Of a stretch of DNA of 38,440 bases, positions 8,594 through 18,534 are shown in pieces. The first letter of the stretch is position 1; every line of letters starts with the position of its first letter. The notes under the pieces are model-generated. The model saw nothing but the letters and a program-made list of their open reading frames with translations, was not told where the DNA came from and did not search any database. The stretch spans positions 1 to 38,440 of the forward strand of contig NZTV01000053.1 in the NCBI GenBank assembly GCA_002703245.1, in the 5' to 3' direction. Made by a program: the position numbers and the translations under genes. This stretch comes from Microbacterium sp. Its GTDB lineage: Bacteria > Actinomycetota > Actinomycetes > Actinomycetales > Microbacteriaceae.

Positions 8594-10511
8594 CGCACTC
8601 CCCTACGGTTCCTGGCCCTCTCCGATCACCGCCGCCGCAGCGTCGGCCGCCTCGTCGCGCATCGACGGCGCACGGTTCGTCGGCGAAGACGTGTGGTGGG
8701 GCGAGCCGGTTCCGGAGCAAGCCGGCCGTGTCGCGGTCCGAAGGCGCCGCGCCGACGGCACCGTGCGGGATGTCCTGCCCGAGCCCTGGAACGCCCGGAG
8801 CGGCGTCCACGAGTACGGCGGCGGCGCCTGGGCGGCGGCCGACGACGGAACGCTGTACTTCGTCGAGAAGAGCGATCAGCGGATCTACGCCGTCGTCGAC
8901 GGCGACGTACGCCCGCTGACGCCGGCGACCGGCGACGTCCGCCACGGCGGTCTGGTGTGGCGCGACGGCGCCCTGCTCGCCGTGCGCGAGGCACACCGAC
9001 CCGGCCTCCGTGTGCCGGATCGAGCGATCGTGCGTGTTCCCGTCGACGGCTCGGCCGCCTCCGACGCCGACCTCGTGGTCCCCCTCGTCGGCGGAAGCGA
9101 CTTCCTCGCCCAGCCCGCGCTGTCGCCGGATGGCACCCACCTCGCGTGGGTGGCCTGGGACCACCCGAACATGCCGTGGGAGCGTGCGGAAGTGCGCGTG
9201 GGACGCCTCGACGACGGGGCGGTCCGCACGTGGACCGCCCCCGCGACCGGCGACCGATCCGCCTTGCAACCCCGCTGGCTCGACGACGAGACCCTGCTGT
9301 ACGTCGACGACGCCTCGGGGCGCTGGAACCTCATGCGGTGGCACGTGGGGGACCCTGCCCCCACCGCGTCGTTCTCCCCCGCCGACGCCGACACCGGCGG
9401 CGGGTTGTGGGTGCTCGGTCTGTCCTGGTACGCCGTGGCGGGGGATCGTATCGTCGCGGTGCGCACGGACGGCGCAGACCAGGTCGTCGCGATCGATCCG
9501 CTCTCGGGTCTCGCCGAGGCGTTGCCGGTGCCCGCGGTGTCGGGCGTCGTCGTCGAAGACGCCCGCGGCCCGAAGGCGCTCGTTTCGGGCGCCGCCCCCA
9601 CGGGCGGTTCGGGGCTCTGGGTGGTCGACACCACCGGCGGCACCGTCTCCCCGCTCCGCGAGGCCTCCCTGCCCTGGCCCGACGCCTGGACGCCCCGAGC
9701 CACACCCGTCGCGGTGGACGGCCCCTCGGGCCCGGTGTACGCGTTCGCCTACCCGCCGACGAACCCCGATGTGGTCGCGGTCGACGGCGAGCGCCCACCG
9801 TACGTCGTGCTCGTGCACGGCGGGCCGACCGCACACGTCGGGCCGGTCGCCTCGGCACGCACCGCCTACCTCACCAGCCGGGGCATCGGCGTGCTCGATG
9901 TGAACTACGGCGGTTCGACCGGATACGGCCGCGCGTACCGCGAGCGGCTGCGTGGCCAATGGGGCGTCGTCGACGTCCAGGACGTCATCGCCGCGGCGCA
10001 GGGGCTGATCGAAGGCGGGCTGGCCGACCCCGCGCGCATCGCGATCGCCGGCGGGTCCGCAGGCGGCTGGACCGTGCTGGGCGCGATGGTCGCCGGCGAC
10101 GTCTTCGGCGCCGGGATCTCACGGTACGGGGTCGGGGACGCCCGCGCGCTGGCGGAGGACACCCACGACTTCGAAGCCCGCTACCTCGACGGGCTCATCG
10201 GTCCGCTGCCCCAGGCGGAGCACCTCTACCTCGACAGATCACCCCTGACGCACGCCGAACACTTCTCGGCGCCGTTGCTGCTGTTGCAGGGTTCCGAGGA
10301 CGCGGTGGTCCCCCCGGCGCAGTCCGAGGCGATCCGAGACGCCCTCGCCGCGCGCGGGATTCCCCACGCGTATGTGCTCTACGAAGGCGAGGGCCACGGC
10401 TTCCGGCGGGCGGAGACGATCGTGCACGCGATCGAATCCGAGTACGCCTTCCTCGGCGCCGTCTTCGGCTTCGACACACCCGGTGTCCACGCCGTGCCGC
10501 TGCGGCGCTGA
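8586..10511 (+). CDS. S9 family (prolyl oligopeptidase-type) serine peptidase
   Basis: 641 aa, cytoplasmic by sequence (no signal peptide). The N-terminal ~380 residues form a beta-propeller-like region (for example LSPDGTHLAWVAWDHP), followed by an alpha/beta-hydrolase domain. The catalytic triad is visible: S491 in AGGSAGGW, D572 in GSEDAVVPP and H604 in EGEGHGF; HGGP at 411-414 is the oxyanion region. It probably cleaves short peptides or acyl-peptides; the substrate cannot be told. The GTG at 8586 is chosen because a TACGGT -10 sits 6 nt upstream. It is convergent with hflX, with a 36-nt gap. Confidence 0.93.
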   Translation: MTSALPYGSWPSPITAAAASAASSRIDGARFVGEDVWWGEPVPEQAGRVAVRRRRADGTVRDVLPEPWNARSGVHEYGGGAWAAADDGTLYFVEKSDQRIYAVVDGDVRPLTPATGDVRHGGLVWRDGALLAVREAHRPGLRVPDRAIVRVPVDGSAASDADLVVPLVGGSDFLAQPALSPDGTHLAWVAWDHPNMPWERAEVRVGRLDDGAVRTWTAPATGDRSALQPRWLDDETLLYVDDASGRWNLMRWHVGDPAPTASFSPADADTGGGLWVLGLSWYAVAGDRIVAVRTDGADQVVAIDPLSGLAEALPVPAVSGVVVEDARGPKALVSGAAPTGGSGLWVVDTTGGTVSPLREASLPWPDAWTPRATPVAVDGPSGPVYAFAYPPTNPDVVAVDGERPPYVVLVHGGPTAHVGPVASARTAYLTSRGIGVLDVNYGGSTGYGRAYRERLRGQWGVVDVQDVIAAAQGLIEGGLADPARIAIAGGSAGGWTVLGAMVAGDVFGAGISRYGVGDARALAEDTHDFEARYLDGLIGPLPQAEHLYLDRSPLTHAEHFSAPLLLLQGSEDAVVPPAQSEAIRDALAARGIPHAYVLYEGEGHGFRRAETIVHAIESEYAFLGAVFGFDTPGVHAVPLRR

Positions 10512-10547
10512 GGATGCTCCGCGCCGCCACGGGCTCTGCCGGGCCGG

Positions 10548-12068
10548 TCAGCCTCGGAGGAACGGCGCGAGGCGTGCGCCGAGGATCGCCGGGACGTGCG
10601 CGTGGATGGCGGTGCCGTCTTCGACGTGCTCCTGCGACAGGATGATGCCGGTCTCGTGGACGGCCGAGATGAGATCGCCGCGATCGTACGGCACCAGCAC
10701 CCGTACCTCGACGGGCGGCAGCGGGAGCATCCGCTCGATCGCCGCCCGGATCTCTTCGATGCCCTCCCCCGTGCGGGAGGAGGCGAAGATCGCCTGGGGC
10801 TCGAGCCCCCGGAGCACCAACCGGGTGTCGTCGTCGATGAGGTCCGACTTGTTGAACACGACGAGCTCGGGCAACTCACGTGCACCGACGTCGCCGATCA
10901 CGTCGCGCACCGTCGCGAGCTGTGCCGCCGGATCGGGGTGCGCCCCGTCGACGACATGCAGCACGACATCCGCCTCTCCGACCTCTTCGAGCGTCGAGCG
11001 GAACGCCTCCACCAATTGGTGCGGGAGGTTCCGGACGAACCCGACCGTGTCGGTGAAGGTGTACACGCGCCCGTCGGAGGTCTGCGTCCGCCGTACGGTC
11101 GCATCGAGCGTCGCGAACAGGGCGTTCTCGACCAGCACTCCCGCACTGGTCAGGCGGTTGAGCAGACTGGATTTCCCGGCGTTGGTGTATCCGGCGATCG
11201 CGACGGAGGGGACCGTGTTCCGGTCGCGCTCGGCGCGTTTGGCGGCGCGGGCGGGGGCGAACGAGGCGATCTGGCGACGCAACTGGGCCATGCGGGTGCG
11301 GATCCGACGACGGTCCAGCTCGATCTTGGTCTCGCCGGGACCGCGCGACCCCATTCCGGCACCGGCGGCACCGACCTGACCACCGGCCTGGCGGCTCATC
11401 GAGTCACCCCAGCCACGCAACCGGGGAAGGAGATACTCGAGCTGGGCGAGTTCGACCTGCGCCTTGCCTTCGCGACTCTTCGCGTGCTGACTGAAGATGT
11501 CGAGGATCACCGTGGTGCGATCGATCACCTTGACCTTGACGACGTCCTCCAACGCACGCCGCTGGCTGGGGGCGAGCTCGGTGTCGGCGATGACCGTATC
11601 GGCGCCGAGCGCGGCCACCAGATCCCGCAGCTCCTCTGCCTTGCCCCTGCCGAGATAGGTCGCCGGGTCGGGGTGGGGGCGCCGTTGGAGCACCCCGTCG
11701 AGCACGACCGCACCCGCCGTCTCGGCGAGCGCCGCGAGCTCGCGCAACGAGTTGTCGGCGTCCTCCTGTTCGCCCTGGGGGTGGACGCCGGCGAGCACCA
11801 CGTTCTCCAGGCGCAGCTGGCGATACTCGACCTCGGTGACGTCCTCGAGCTCGGTGGACAGCCCGGGCACGCGCCGGAGGGCCGCGCGATCCTCGCGGTC
11901 CCATTGCTCCCCGTCGTCGTCGGTGCGGCCGGCGGTGCGCACATCCTGCAGCGCCTGCGCGCCGGAGAAGACCGTGATCCCCGACCGTCCGCCTGCGCGC
12001 GAGAGCACGCGATCGACGGGGTCCACCGGCATGTCGTCGGACCCCTGCGGAGTGGTGGTGTCGATCAT
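10548..12068 (-). CDS. hflX: GTPase HflX
   Basis: 506 aa ribosome-associated GTPase that splits stalled or stress-damaged ribosomes. The N-terminal nucleotide-binding domain contains YLGRGKAEEL and DIFSQHAKSREGKAQVELAQLEYLLPRL in overlapping blocks, and a glycine-rich linker precedes RGPGETK. The G domain has G1 GYTNAGKS (293-300), G3 DTVGF (340-344) and G4 NKSD (406-409). The first 80 residues are a family-variable extension. The ATG at 12066-12068 has an AAGGCGAGG site upstream. A GAAA-loop hairpin (12126-12143) lies in the leader. In many actinobacteria hflX follows dapF directly; here a plus-strand methyltransferase gene lies between them. Confidence 0.96.
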   Translation of the reverse strand: MIDTTTPQGSDDMPVDPVDRVLSRAGGRSGITVFSGAQALQDVRTAGRTDDDGEQWDREDRAALRRVPGLSTELEDVTEVEYRQLRLENVVLAGVHPQGEQEDADNSLRELAALAETAGAVVLDGVLQRRPHPDPATYLGRGKAEELRDLVAALGADTVIADTELAPSQRRALEDVVKVKVIDRTTVILDIFSQHAKSREGKAQVELAQLEYLLPRLRGWGDSMSRQAGGQVGAAGAGMGSRGPGETKIELDRRRIRTRMAQLRRQIASFAPARAAKRAERDRNTVPSVAIAGYTNAGKSSLLNRLTSAGVLVENALFATLDATVRRTQTSDGRVYTFTDTVGFVRNLPHQLVEAFRSTLEEVGEADVVLHVVDGAHPDPAAQLATVRDVIGDVGARELPELVVFNKSDLIDDDTRLVLRGLEPQAIFASSRTGEGIEEIRAAIERMLPLPPVEVRVLVPYDRGDLISAVHETGIILSQEHVEDGTAIHAHVPAILGARLAPFLRG

Positions 12069-12125
12069 CCTCGCCTTTCGTCATCGTGTGCGGTCGCATC
12101 CCTCGCGGCCGTGGGGGCGACCCTG

Positions 12126-12143
12126 GGAGCGGTTTCCCGCTCC
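12126..12143 (-). promoter_or_regulatory. GNRA-loop hairpin in the hflX leader
   Basis: On the minus strand GGAGCGG-GAAA-CCGCTCC forms a perfect 7-bp stem closed by a GAAA tetraloop, about 60 nt before the hflX start and downstream of a TAGAAT -10-like hexamer (12165-12160). Its role is unknown. Confidence 0.4.
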
Positions 12144-12191
12144 GACCGGGCATCCGTGAATTCTAGCTCCCCGTGATCGTCTGCGCTCCGC

Positions 12192-12197
12192 TACGCT
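12192..12197 (+). promoter_or_regulatory. -10 element for a leaderless methyltransferase mRNA
   Basis: TACGCT lies 8 nt upstream of the ATG at 12206; no Shine-Dalgarno is present between them. Confidence 0.5.
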
Positions 12198-12205
12198 CAT
12201 CCCTC

Positions 12206-12826
12206 ATGGGGAGCGACCACTACTTCACGGCGACCCCCGCCAGTCCCGAGAATCTCCGCATGATCCGCGTGACCCTGTCCGGCCGCGACGTGGAGGTCGT
12301 GACCGCCGGCGGGGTGTTCAGCCCGGACCACGTCGACACCGGCACCTCGGTGCTGCTGTCGAACACCCCCCTGCCTCCGCAGGGGGGGAATCTGCTGGAC
12401 ATCGGGTGCGGGTGGGGGCCCATCGCGCTGAGCATGGCGCTGGAGTCCCCGCACACGACGGTATGGGCCGTCGACGTGAACGAACGGGCGCTCGATCTCA
12501 CCCGCCGCAACGCCGACGCCTTGGGACTGACCAACCTCAACGCCGTGACCCCGGAGGACGTCCCCGACGACATCGCGTTCCGCGCGATCCGGTCCAACCC
12601 GCCGATCCGGGTCGGCAAGGATCAGCTCCACGGACTCCTGGAGACGTGGATCCCGCGTCTGGACGAGCGGTCGGACGCCCACCTGGTCGTCTCGCGCAAC
12701 CTGGGCTCGGACTCGCTGCAGCGCTGGCTCGCATCGACGTTCGATCGGGGCTTCAGCGTGCACCGTGTGGCGACCGGACGGGGTTTCCGCGTGATCAAGG
12801 TCCGTCGTCTCGGGCCACCAGCCTGA
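12206..12826 (+). CDS. class I SAM-dependent methyltransferase, RsmC/RlmG-like
   Basis: 206 aa. SAM-binding motif I LLDIGCGWG (about 63-71), acidic AVDVNERAL (88-96), and catalytic RSNPPI (129-134), the N-P-P-[YFI] motif of enzymes that methylate exocyclic amino groups of bases. The VFSPDHVDTGT segment before motif I is typical of the RsmC family (16S rRNA m2G methylation). It is half the length of E. coli RsmC, having only the catalytic domain, as usual in actinobacteria. The rRNA target cannot be assigned. Start: the ATG at 12206, fitting a leaderless transcript; a GTG at 12173 lies upstream of the promoter. Convergent with dapF, 14-nt gap. Confidence 0.88.
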   Translation: MGSDHYFTATPASPENLRMIRVTLSGRDVEVVTAGGVFSPDHVDTGTSVLLSNTPLPPQGGNLLDIGCGWGPIALSMALESPHTTVWAVDVNERALDLTRRNADALGLTNLNAVTPEDVPDDIAFRAIRSNPPIRVGKDQLHGLLETWIPRLDERSDAHLVVSRNLGSDSLQRWLASTFDRGFSVHRVATGRGFRVIKVRRLGPPA

Positions 12827-12840
12827 GCGACGCGCGCGGA

Positions 12841-13710
12841 TCAGGCGAGGGTGATCTCGCCGGTGTACACCAGTGTCGCCGGCCCCGACAGGAGCACGTG
12901 GGAGCCGTCTGCGTGCGGCACCAGCCGCACACCGAGCCGGCCTCCGGGCACCTCCACGCTCCAGTGCTCGGGCGCCGCGGGGCCGGCCCAATGGCGCACC
13001 GCCAACGCGGCAGCCGCGACGCCCGTGCCACAGCTGAGGGTCTCCCCGACCCCGCGTTCGAACACCCGCATGCGGATTCGTCCGACGCCTTCGTGCACCA
13101 GGGGGTCTTCCGGCACGACGAACTCGACGTTCGCGCCGGCGGGCGGGGCCGGATCGAGGACGGGGGGCACCGTGAGATCGAGCCCGTCGAGCTCCTCGGC
13201 GGAGGACAGCGCGACCACCACGTGGGGATTTCCGAGGTCGGCGTGCTGACCGGGCCGCGGCACATCGAGGCCGCGCGCGCGCACCAGGACATCCTCGTCG
13301 TCGACCCGCCACCGACCGAGGTCGACCTCGAAGCCGAGGGGGCTCCGCGTCAGGGTCTTGATACCGGCGCGGGTGCCGATCCGCAGGGGCTCGTCCATCG
13401 GGGCCAGCCCGGCGTCGGCGAGGTACTTCGCGAACACGCGCGTTCCGTTGCCGCACATCTCGGCGATGGACCCGTCGGCGTTGCGATAGTCCATGAACCA
13501 CTCGACGCCGGAAGCCGCGGCATCCGCACCCTCGGTGATCGCCGCGCAACGGACCACACGGAGGAGACCGTCACCACCGATCCCGAAGCGCCTGTCGCAC
13601 AGGATGGCGACATGGTCCTCGGTCACGTCCAAGGCGCCGTCCGGGTCGGCGATCACGACGAAGTCGTTCCCGGTTCCGTGGCCTTTGGTGAACGCGACGG
13701 TCTGGGACAT
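12841..13710 (-). CDS. dapF: diaminopimelate epimerase
   Basis: 289 aa. It interconverts LL- and meso-diaminopimelate for lysine (and, where used, peptidoglycan) synthesis. Both catalytic cysteines are present: C86 in EMCGNGTR and C227 in SCGTGVAAA. The N-terminal [12 protein letters not shown] motif is typical. The ATG at 13708-13710 begins [10 protein letters not shown]. It follows miaA by 5 nt in the miaB-miaA-dapF transcription unit. Many Microbacteriaceae use lysine or ornithine rather than DAP in the wall, so here the enzyme may serve mainly lysine synthesis; that is inference. Confidence 0.96.
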   Translation of the reverse strand: MSQTVAFTKGHGTGNDFVVIADPDGALDVTEDHVAILCDRRFGIGGDGLLRVVRCAAITEGADAAASGVEWFMDYRNADGSIAEMCGNGTRVFAKYLADAGLAPMDEPLRIGTRAGIKTLTRSPLGFEVDLGRWRVDDEDVLVRARGLDVPRPGQHADLGNPHVVVALSSAEELDGLDLTVPPVLDPAPPAGANVEFVVPEDPLVHEGVGRIRMRVFERGVGETLSCGTGVAAAALAVRHWAGPAAPEHWSVEVPGGRLGVRLVPHADGSHVLLSGPATLVYTGEITLA

Positions 13711-13715
13711 GCATG

Positions 13716-14654
13716 TCAGTCTACGGGCGTGCCCGAACTCATCCGACGAACCTCCCCGCGCGCGACGCCCGGTGCCGGGTCGAGCCAGCGGATGCCGTCG
13801 TAGCGGCGGAACCAGGAGACCTGCCGGCGCGCATACCGCCGCGTGAGAGCTTGGCTCTGCGCGATCGCCTCGGCCTCGTCGACCCGGCCGTCGAGCTGGG
13901 CGAGGGCCTGCGCGTACCCGATCGCACGCCGTGCGGTCACGCCGTCTTCGAGTCCTCGCGTGCGGAGCCTGGCGGCCTCCTCCACGAGACCCGCCTCCCA
14001 CATCGCCTCCACGCGTCGATCGAGCCGATCGACCAACTCGGCGCGCTCCACGTGGACGCCGAGAAGCGTGGTGTCCGGGTGCCACGACGTCGGCGCCTCG
14101 GGGAGGGCTGCGCCGTGGGTACTCTCCCCCTGCAACACGATCTCGAGCGCACGCACGACGCGACGCCCGTTGCGCGCGTCGATACGGTCCGCGGTGGCCG
14201 GATCAAGCTCGCGCAACCGTTGGAACAACGCGCCGGCACCATGTCGGGACAGCTCTGCTTCCAGGTGCGCACGCAATTCCTGGTCGTGCGGCGGGAAGCG
14301 GAAGTCGAACACGACGCTGGAGACGTACAGCCCTGATCCGCCGACGAGGATCGCATCCGCTCCTCTCGCGAAGATCGCCTGGATCGTGCCACGAGCGGTC
14401 GGCTGGTACCACGCGACCGCGGCCTCCTGTGTGACATCCAGGACGTCGAAGAGATGGTGCGGTATCCCCCGCCGCTCCGCGACGGGCAACTTCGCCGTGC
14501 CGATGTCCATACCGCGGTACAGCTGCATCGCATCGGCGTTGACGATCTCGGCGGGTCGCCCGTCCTCGATGAGGGCTTCGGCGAGATCCAGCGAGAACGC
14601 CGTCTTGCCGGTGCCGGTCGCACCGGCGACCACCCACAGTCGCGGAGAGTTCAC
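13716..14654 (-). CDS. miaA: tRNA dimethylallyltransferase
   Basis: 312 aa. It transfers a dimethylallyl group to N6 of A37 in tRNAs reading UNN codons, giving i6A, the substrate for MiaB. P-loop GATGTGKT at 11-18, [19 protein letters not shown] and [15 protein letters not shown] motifs are visible. The GTG start (14652-14654) overlaps the miaB stop as GTGA, so the two steps of ms2i6A formation are translationally coupled. Extension to 14756 would lie inside miaB. Confidence 0.96.
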   Translation of the reverse strand: MNSPRLWVVAGATGTGKTAFSLDLAEALIEDGRPAEIVNADAMQLYRGMDIGTAKLPVAERRGIPHHLFDVLDVTQEAAVAWYQPTARGTIQAIFARGADAILVGGSGLYVSSVVFDFRFPPHDQELRAHLEAELSRHGAGALFQRLRELDPATADRIDARNGRRVVRALEIVLQGESTHGAALPEAPTSWHPDTTLLGVHVERAELVDRLDRRVEAMWEAGLVEEAARLRTRGLEDGVTARRAIGYAQALAQLDGRVDEAEAIAQSQALTRRYARRQVSWFRRYDGIRWLDPAPGVARGEVRRMSSGTPVD

Positions 14655-16198
14655 CTGCCGGTGCGCAGGATCGGTAGGCCCAGCGAGACGGCACGAGGCC
14701 CGCCGTTCGACGAGTCCGAGCTCACGCCGCAGGACTCCGCCTGCGAACGATCCCACGCGTCGCCGGACCGCGTGCGGCGGATACGCAGGGGTGCCCCGTC
14801 CGGCGCGTCGGCGATCAGATGGAAGGGTGCGGCGTGCGTGACGGCCACCGAGACCACGTCGCCGGGGCGCGGGAGGTCGGAGCCTGCGGGGACCTCGAAG
14901 TGGACGAGACGGTTGTCTTCGGCTCGGCCGGTGAGTCGGTGCGTCTCCGCGTCCTTCTTGCCTTCGCCCGTGGAGACGAGCACCTGCAGGTCGCGTCCGA
15001 GCTGCTTCTGGTTCTCCTCCAGGCTGATCCGCTCCTGGAGGGCGACCAGGCGTTCGTACCGCTCCTGCACGACGGCCTTGGGGACCTGGTCGGGCATCGT
15101 CGCGGCCGGGGTGCCCTCGCGGATCGAGTACTGGAAGGTGAAGGCGGAGGCGAATCGCGAGGCCTCCACGACCCGCAGCGTCTCCTCGAAATCTTCATCG
15201 GTCTCGCCGGGGAAGCCGACGATGATGTCGGTGGAGATCGCCGCGTGCGGAATGCTTTCGCGCACCCGATCGAGGATGCCGAGGAACTTCGCACTGCGGT
15301 ACGAGCGGCGCATCGCCTTGAGGACACGGTCGCTACCGGACTGCAAGGGCATGTGCAGCTGCGGCATCACGTTCGGCGTCTCGGCCATCGCGTCGATGAC
15401 GTCGTCGGTGAACGCGGCCGGGTGGGGGCTGGTGAAGCGGATGCGTTCCAGGCCCGGGATCTCTCCGGCGGCGCGGAGGAGCTTGCCGAAGGCGTGGCGA
15501 TCTCCGAACTCCACACCGTAGGAGTTCACGTTCTGCCCGAGGAGGGTGACCTCGATCGCCCCGTCCTCGACGAGCATCCGGATCTCGTTGAGGACGTCTC
15601 CCGGACGGCGGTCCTTCTCCTTGCCGCGCAGGCTCGGCACGATGCAGAAGGTGCATGTGTTGTTGCAGCCGACCGAGATCGACACCCAACCACTGGAGAC
15701 CGAGTCGCGTTTGGTGGGCAGGGTCGAGGGGAAGACATCGAGGGATTCGAGGATCTCGAGCTCGGCTTCACCGTTGTGGCGGGCGCGTTCGAGCAGGTTC
15801 GGGAGAGACCCCATGTTGTGGGTGCCGAACACGACGTCGACCCAGGGCGCCTTGTCGAGGACGGCCTGCTTGTCCATCTGAGCCATGCACCCGCCGACGG
15901 CGATCTGCATGCCCTCGTGGCGGTCCTTGCGCGACTTCAGGTGCCCGAGGGTCCCGTACAGCTTGCCCGCGGCGTTGTCGCGCACCGCGCACGTGTTGAT
16001 GACGACCACGTCGGGTTCGTCGCCACTGTCCGCCTTGACGTAGCCCGCGCTCTCGAGCGATCCGGACAGTCGCTCGGAGTCGTGCACGTTCATCTGACAG
16101 CCGAAGGTGCGCACCTCATAGGTGCGGGCACGGCCGTCGGCGGTGACGGCGGCCGGAGACGGTTCGATCAGGGTCGGCGCGGAGGAGGGCAGGGACAT
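14651..16198 (-). CDS. miaB: tRNA-2-methylthio-N6-dimethylallyladenosine synthase
   Basis: 515 aa radical-SAM methylthiotransferase that converts i6A37 to ms2i6A37. The N-terminal UPF0004 domain has cysteines C34, C70 and C104 for the auxiliary cluster. The radical-SAM CxxxCxxC is C178-C182-C185 (GCNNTCTFC). A TRAM domain follows near 400-465. The C-terminus continues about 50 residues beyond TRAM with a Ser/Gly/Arg-rich tail overlapping the miaA start. The ATG at 16196-16198 is only 9 nt from a TAGAAT hexamer, so the mRNA is nearly leaderless. Confidence 0.96.
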   Translation of the reverse strand: MSLPSSAPTLIEPSPAAVTADGRARTYEVRTFGCQMNVHDSERLSGSLESAGYVKADSGDEPDVVVINTCAVRDNAAGKLYGTLGHLKSRKDRHEGMQIAVGGCMAQMDKQAVLDKAPWVDVVFGTHNMGSLPNLLERARHNGEAELEILESLDVFPSTLPTKRDSVSSGWVSISVGCNNTCTFCIVPSLRGKEKDRRPGDVLNEIRMLVEDGAIEVTLLGQNVNSYGVEFGDRHAFGKLLRAAGEIPGLERIRFTSPHPAAFTDDVIDAMAETPNVMPQLHMPLQSGSDRVLKAMRRSYRSAKFLGILDRVRESIPHAAISTDIIVGFPGETDEDFEETLRVVEASRFASAFTFQYSIREGTPAATMPDQVPKAVVQERYERLVALQERISLEENQKQLGRDLQVLVSTGEGKKDAETHRLTGRAEDNRLVHFEVPAGSDLPRPGDVVSVAVTHAAPFHLIADAPDGAPLRIRRTRSGDAWDRSQAESCGVSSDSSNGGPRAVSLGLPILRTGR

Positions 16199-16207
16199 GA
16201 TGACTTC

Positions 16208-16213
16208 ATTCTA
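16208..16213 (-). promoter_or_regulatory. -10 element of miaB-miaA-dapF
   Basis: TAGAAT on the minus strand, 9 nt before the miaB ATG, in the 62-nt gap after recX. No clear -35 is seen. Confidence 0.45.
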
Positions 16214-16260
16214 CGAGCGCACCCCGCGACGAGCGTGCGCGCCACCCGCGTCCGGCACCC

Positions 16261-17007
16261 TCAGGAGAACCGGACGCCACCCGAACGATGTTCGTCGAGT
16301 GCACGCCGCGCGGCGTCCATCGCGATCGATCCGTTGTACCCGCGCCGGGACAGCTGACCCACCAGCCGACGGAGGGCCACGTCGGCTTCGACGCGGTCGA
16401 GCTGGCGCACCTTGGTCCGCGCGAACTCCATGGCCCGTTCGGCATCGTCGTCGGGCAACTCCTGCAACGCCGCGTCGATCACGTCCCGCGGGATACGTCG
16501 CTTCTGCAACGCGAGCGCGATGGCGGTCCTCCCCTGCCCTTTCCGGTCCACCGCGAGATGGATCAGATGCTCGGCGAGGGCGGCGTCGTCGAGATACCCC
16601 CGGCGGCAGGCCTCGTCGATGATCGCCGCGGCAGCGTCCTCATCCAGGTCGTGTGCGCCGAGCACCGTACGCGCCTCGGAGATCGACAGCGGCTTGCCAC
16701 GTAGCTTCCGCAACAGTTCTTTCTCGGCCGCGGCGCGAGCCTGGTCGGCGCTCGCGGGGGATCCCGCTGGCGCCGCGCGCTCCGGCGACAGCCCCGACTT
16801 CTTCCGCGCGCCGCCGCCGTCGTCAGCCGGGTCGGATGTCCACGTGCGATCCCACCCCGCGGCCACGTCCCGGGTCGAACGATCCGCACCGCCGCCATCG
16901 CGCACCGGTGCCGGGGGGACGGCGTCGGATGCGCGGCCGAACAGCGGGGTGACGGGGGCGAGACGCTCGTCGGCATCCGCGCCCCCGTCGTCGATGAACC
17001 GGACCAT
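16261..17007 (-). CDS. recX: regulatory protein RecX
   Basis: 248 aa. RecX binds RecA filaments and limits their activity. The conserved three-helix repeats occupy about 95-240 (LRKLRGKPLSISEARTVL, RRGYLDDAALAEHLIH, GQGRTAIALALQKRRIPRDVI, LRRLVGQLSRRGYNG in separate blocks). The first ~90 residues are a poorly conserved Gly/Asp/Ala-rich extension. The ATG (17005-17007) shares one base with the recA stop (TGATG), so translation is coupled to recA. Confidence 0.93.
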   Translation of the reverse strand: MVRFIDDGGADADERLAPVTPLFGRASDAVPPAPVRDGGGADRSTRDVAAGWDRTWTSDPADDGGGARKKSGLSPERAAPAGSPASADQARAAAEKELLRKLRGKPLSISEARTVLGAHDLDEDAAAAIIDEACRRGYLDDAALAEHLIHLAVDRKGQGRTAIALALQKRRIPRDVIDAALQELPDDDAERAMEFARTKVRQLDRVEADVALRRLVGQLSRRGYNGSIAMDAARRALDEHRSGGVRFS

Positions 17008-18053
17008 CAGGCCGGGCGGCGGGCTGCCAGCTCGTCGGCTGCACCGTCGGCGCGGACCTGACCGATACCGAGCTTCTCCTTGATCTTCGTTTCGATGTCG
17101 GCGGCGACATCGGCGTTCTTGATCAGGAAGTTGCGGGCGTTCTCCTTGCCCTGCCCCAACTGCTCGCCGTCGTAGGTGTACCACGCACCCGATTTCTTCA
17201 CGATGCCGTGCTCCACCCCGAAGTCGATCAAACTGCCCTCGCGGGAGATGCCGACGCCGTAAAGGATGTCGAACTCGGCCTGCTTGAACGGCGGGGCCAT
17301 CTTGTTCTTGACGATCTTCACGCGGGTACGGTTTCCGACCGCCTCCGAACCGTCTTTGAGTGTCTCGATACGGCGGATGTCCAGACGCACCGACGCGTAG
17401 AACTTCAGCGCCTTTCCGCCGGCGGTGGTCTCGGGGGATCCGAAGAAGACGCCGATCTTCTCGCGCAACTGGTTGATGAAGATCGCCGTGGTCTTGGTCG
17501 AGTTGAGCCCACCCGTGAGCTTTCGCAAGGCCTGTGACATCAAGCGCGCCTGGAGACCCACGTGCGAGTCGCCCATCTCACCCTCGATCTCGGCTTTCGG
17601 GACCAGCGCGGCGACCGAGTCGATCACGACGAGGTCGACCGCGCCGGAACGGATCAGCATGTCGGAGATCTCGAGTGCCTGCTCACCAGTGTCGGGCTGC
17701 GACACCAGAAGCGCATCGATGTCGACGCCCAGCTTCTGGGCGTAGTCGGGGTCGAGAGCATGCTCGGCGTCGATGAACGCGGCGATGCCGCCGGCTCGCT
17801 GCACATTCGCGATGGCGTGCAACGTCAGCGTCGTCTTACCCGACGACTCCGGACCATAGATCTCGATGATGCGACCACGCGGCAGTCCGCCGACGCCGAG
17901 GGCGACGTCGAGGGCGATGGAGCCGGTCGGGATGATCTCGACGGGAGCGCGCTCGTCGCTTCCCAGGCGCATGACCGACCCCTTGCCGAACTGGCGGTCG
18001 ATCTGTGCGAGGGCCGATTCAAGGGCCTTCTCGCGGTCGGCGGGTGATGGCAT
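17007..18053 (-). CDS. recA: recombinase RecA
   Basis: 348 aa, no intein. RecA forms filaments on single-stranded DNA, drives strand exchange and triggers LexA autocleavage. Walker A GPESSGKT at 67-74; other blocks include [21 protein letters not shown] and the C-terminal [14 protein letters not shown]. The ATG follows AAGGAG. A LexA-type box lies 200 nt upstream (18255-18268), suggesting SOS induction from a promoter between DUF3046 and recA. recX is coupled downstream. Confidence 0.98.
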   Translation of the reverse strand: MPSPADREKALESALAQIDRQFGKGSVMRLGSDERAPVEIIPTGSIALDVALGVGGLPRGRIIEIYGPESSGKTTLTLHAIANVQRAGGIAAFIDAEHALDPDYAQKLGVDIDALLVSQPDTGEQALEISDMLIRSGAVDLVVIDSVAALVPKAEIEGEMGDSHVGLQARLMSQALRKLTGGLNSTKTTAIFINQLREKIGVFFGSPETTAGGKALKFYASVRLDIRRIETLKDGSEAVGNRTRVKIVKNKMAPPFKQAEFDILYGVGISREGSLIDFGVEHGIVKKSGAWYTYDGEQLGQGKENARNFLIKNADVAADIETKIKEKLGIGQVRADGAADELAARRPA

Positions 18054-18254
18054 GGCGTGCTCCTTCTGCTCGCGGTCCGTCGCCTATAGGCTGTCGCGCT
18101 CTTCTCCGGCGGATCGGATGCTGCGACAAGGCGTGGGGCGGTCTCGATGACGTCTTCCACGGTAGGGAGGGCCTCCGACATCAGCCGGGGAGCACCCCGT
18201 ATCGGGGAACACGCGGATCGCAACGACCCGTGTGCAGAACACTACGGCACGATT

Positions 18255-18268
18255 CGAACGGATCTTCG
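18255..18268. promoter_or_regulatory. LexA (SOS) box upstream of recA
   Basis: CGAAC-GGAT-CTTCG, flanked by T and A, has the 5-4-5 spacing of the actinobacterial SOS box with one half-site base off consensus. A TAGTGT on the minus strand just downstream may be the -10. The rest of 18054-18288 is recA leader with a small CCCCG-TAT-CGGGG repeat (18195-18207) and no convincing gene. Confidence 0.65.
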
Positions 18269-18288
18269 AGGCGCGCGGCGTGTCGTGT

Positions 18289-18510
18289 CTAGCGTCGCGG
18301 CTCGAGCCTGCCGACGCCGTGGCGGCGCGCATCGGGCACGTCCATCTCGACACACAGCGCGATCCAGACCTCGCGAGGCGGCACGCCCGCGTCGAGCGCG
18401 TCGGTCGCGGTGCGGTCGCCGATGCCGGGGATCACGAGATCGTCCAACAGCGCACCTCCGCGCACACCGAACTCGTCGTCGACCGCCCGGCGGAATTCAC
18501 TTCGTCGCAC
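18289..18510 (-). CDS. DUF3046 protein
   Basis: 73 aa. MRRSEFRRAVDDEFG at the N-terminus and ALDAGVPPREVWIALC, then MDVPDARRHG, match the short DUF3046 family found almost only in actinobacteria between clgR and recA. The function is unknown. It lies 24 nt after clgR on the same strand, with the recA control region directly downstream, so it is probably transcribed with clgR. Confidence 0.85.
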   Translation of the reverse strand: MRRSEFRRAVDDEFGVRGGALLDDLVIPGIGDRTATDALDAGVPPREVWIALCVEMDVPDARRHGVGRLEPRR

Positions 18511-18534
18511 GACGACCTCCGTAGCGGAGGGGTG

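Noticed and set aside
8693..10645. A 650-codon open frame in another frame of the S9 peptidase
   Set aside because: Extremely Arg/Pro-rich, no recognisable motif, and fully covered by a gene with an intact catalytic triad.
18084..18353. An 89-codon minus-strand frame over the recA leader
   Set aside because: It covers the LexA box and part of DUF3046, and has no ribosome site or family similarity.
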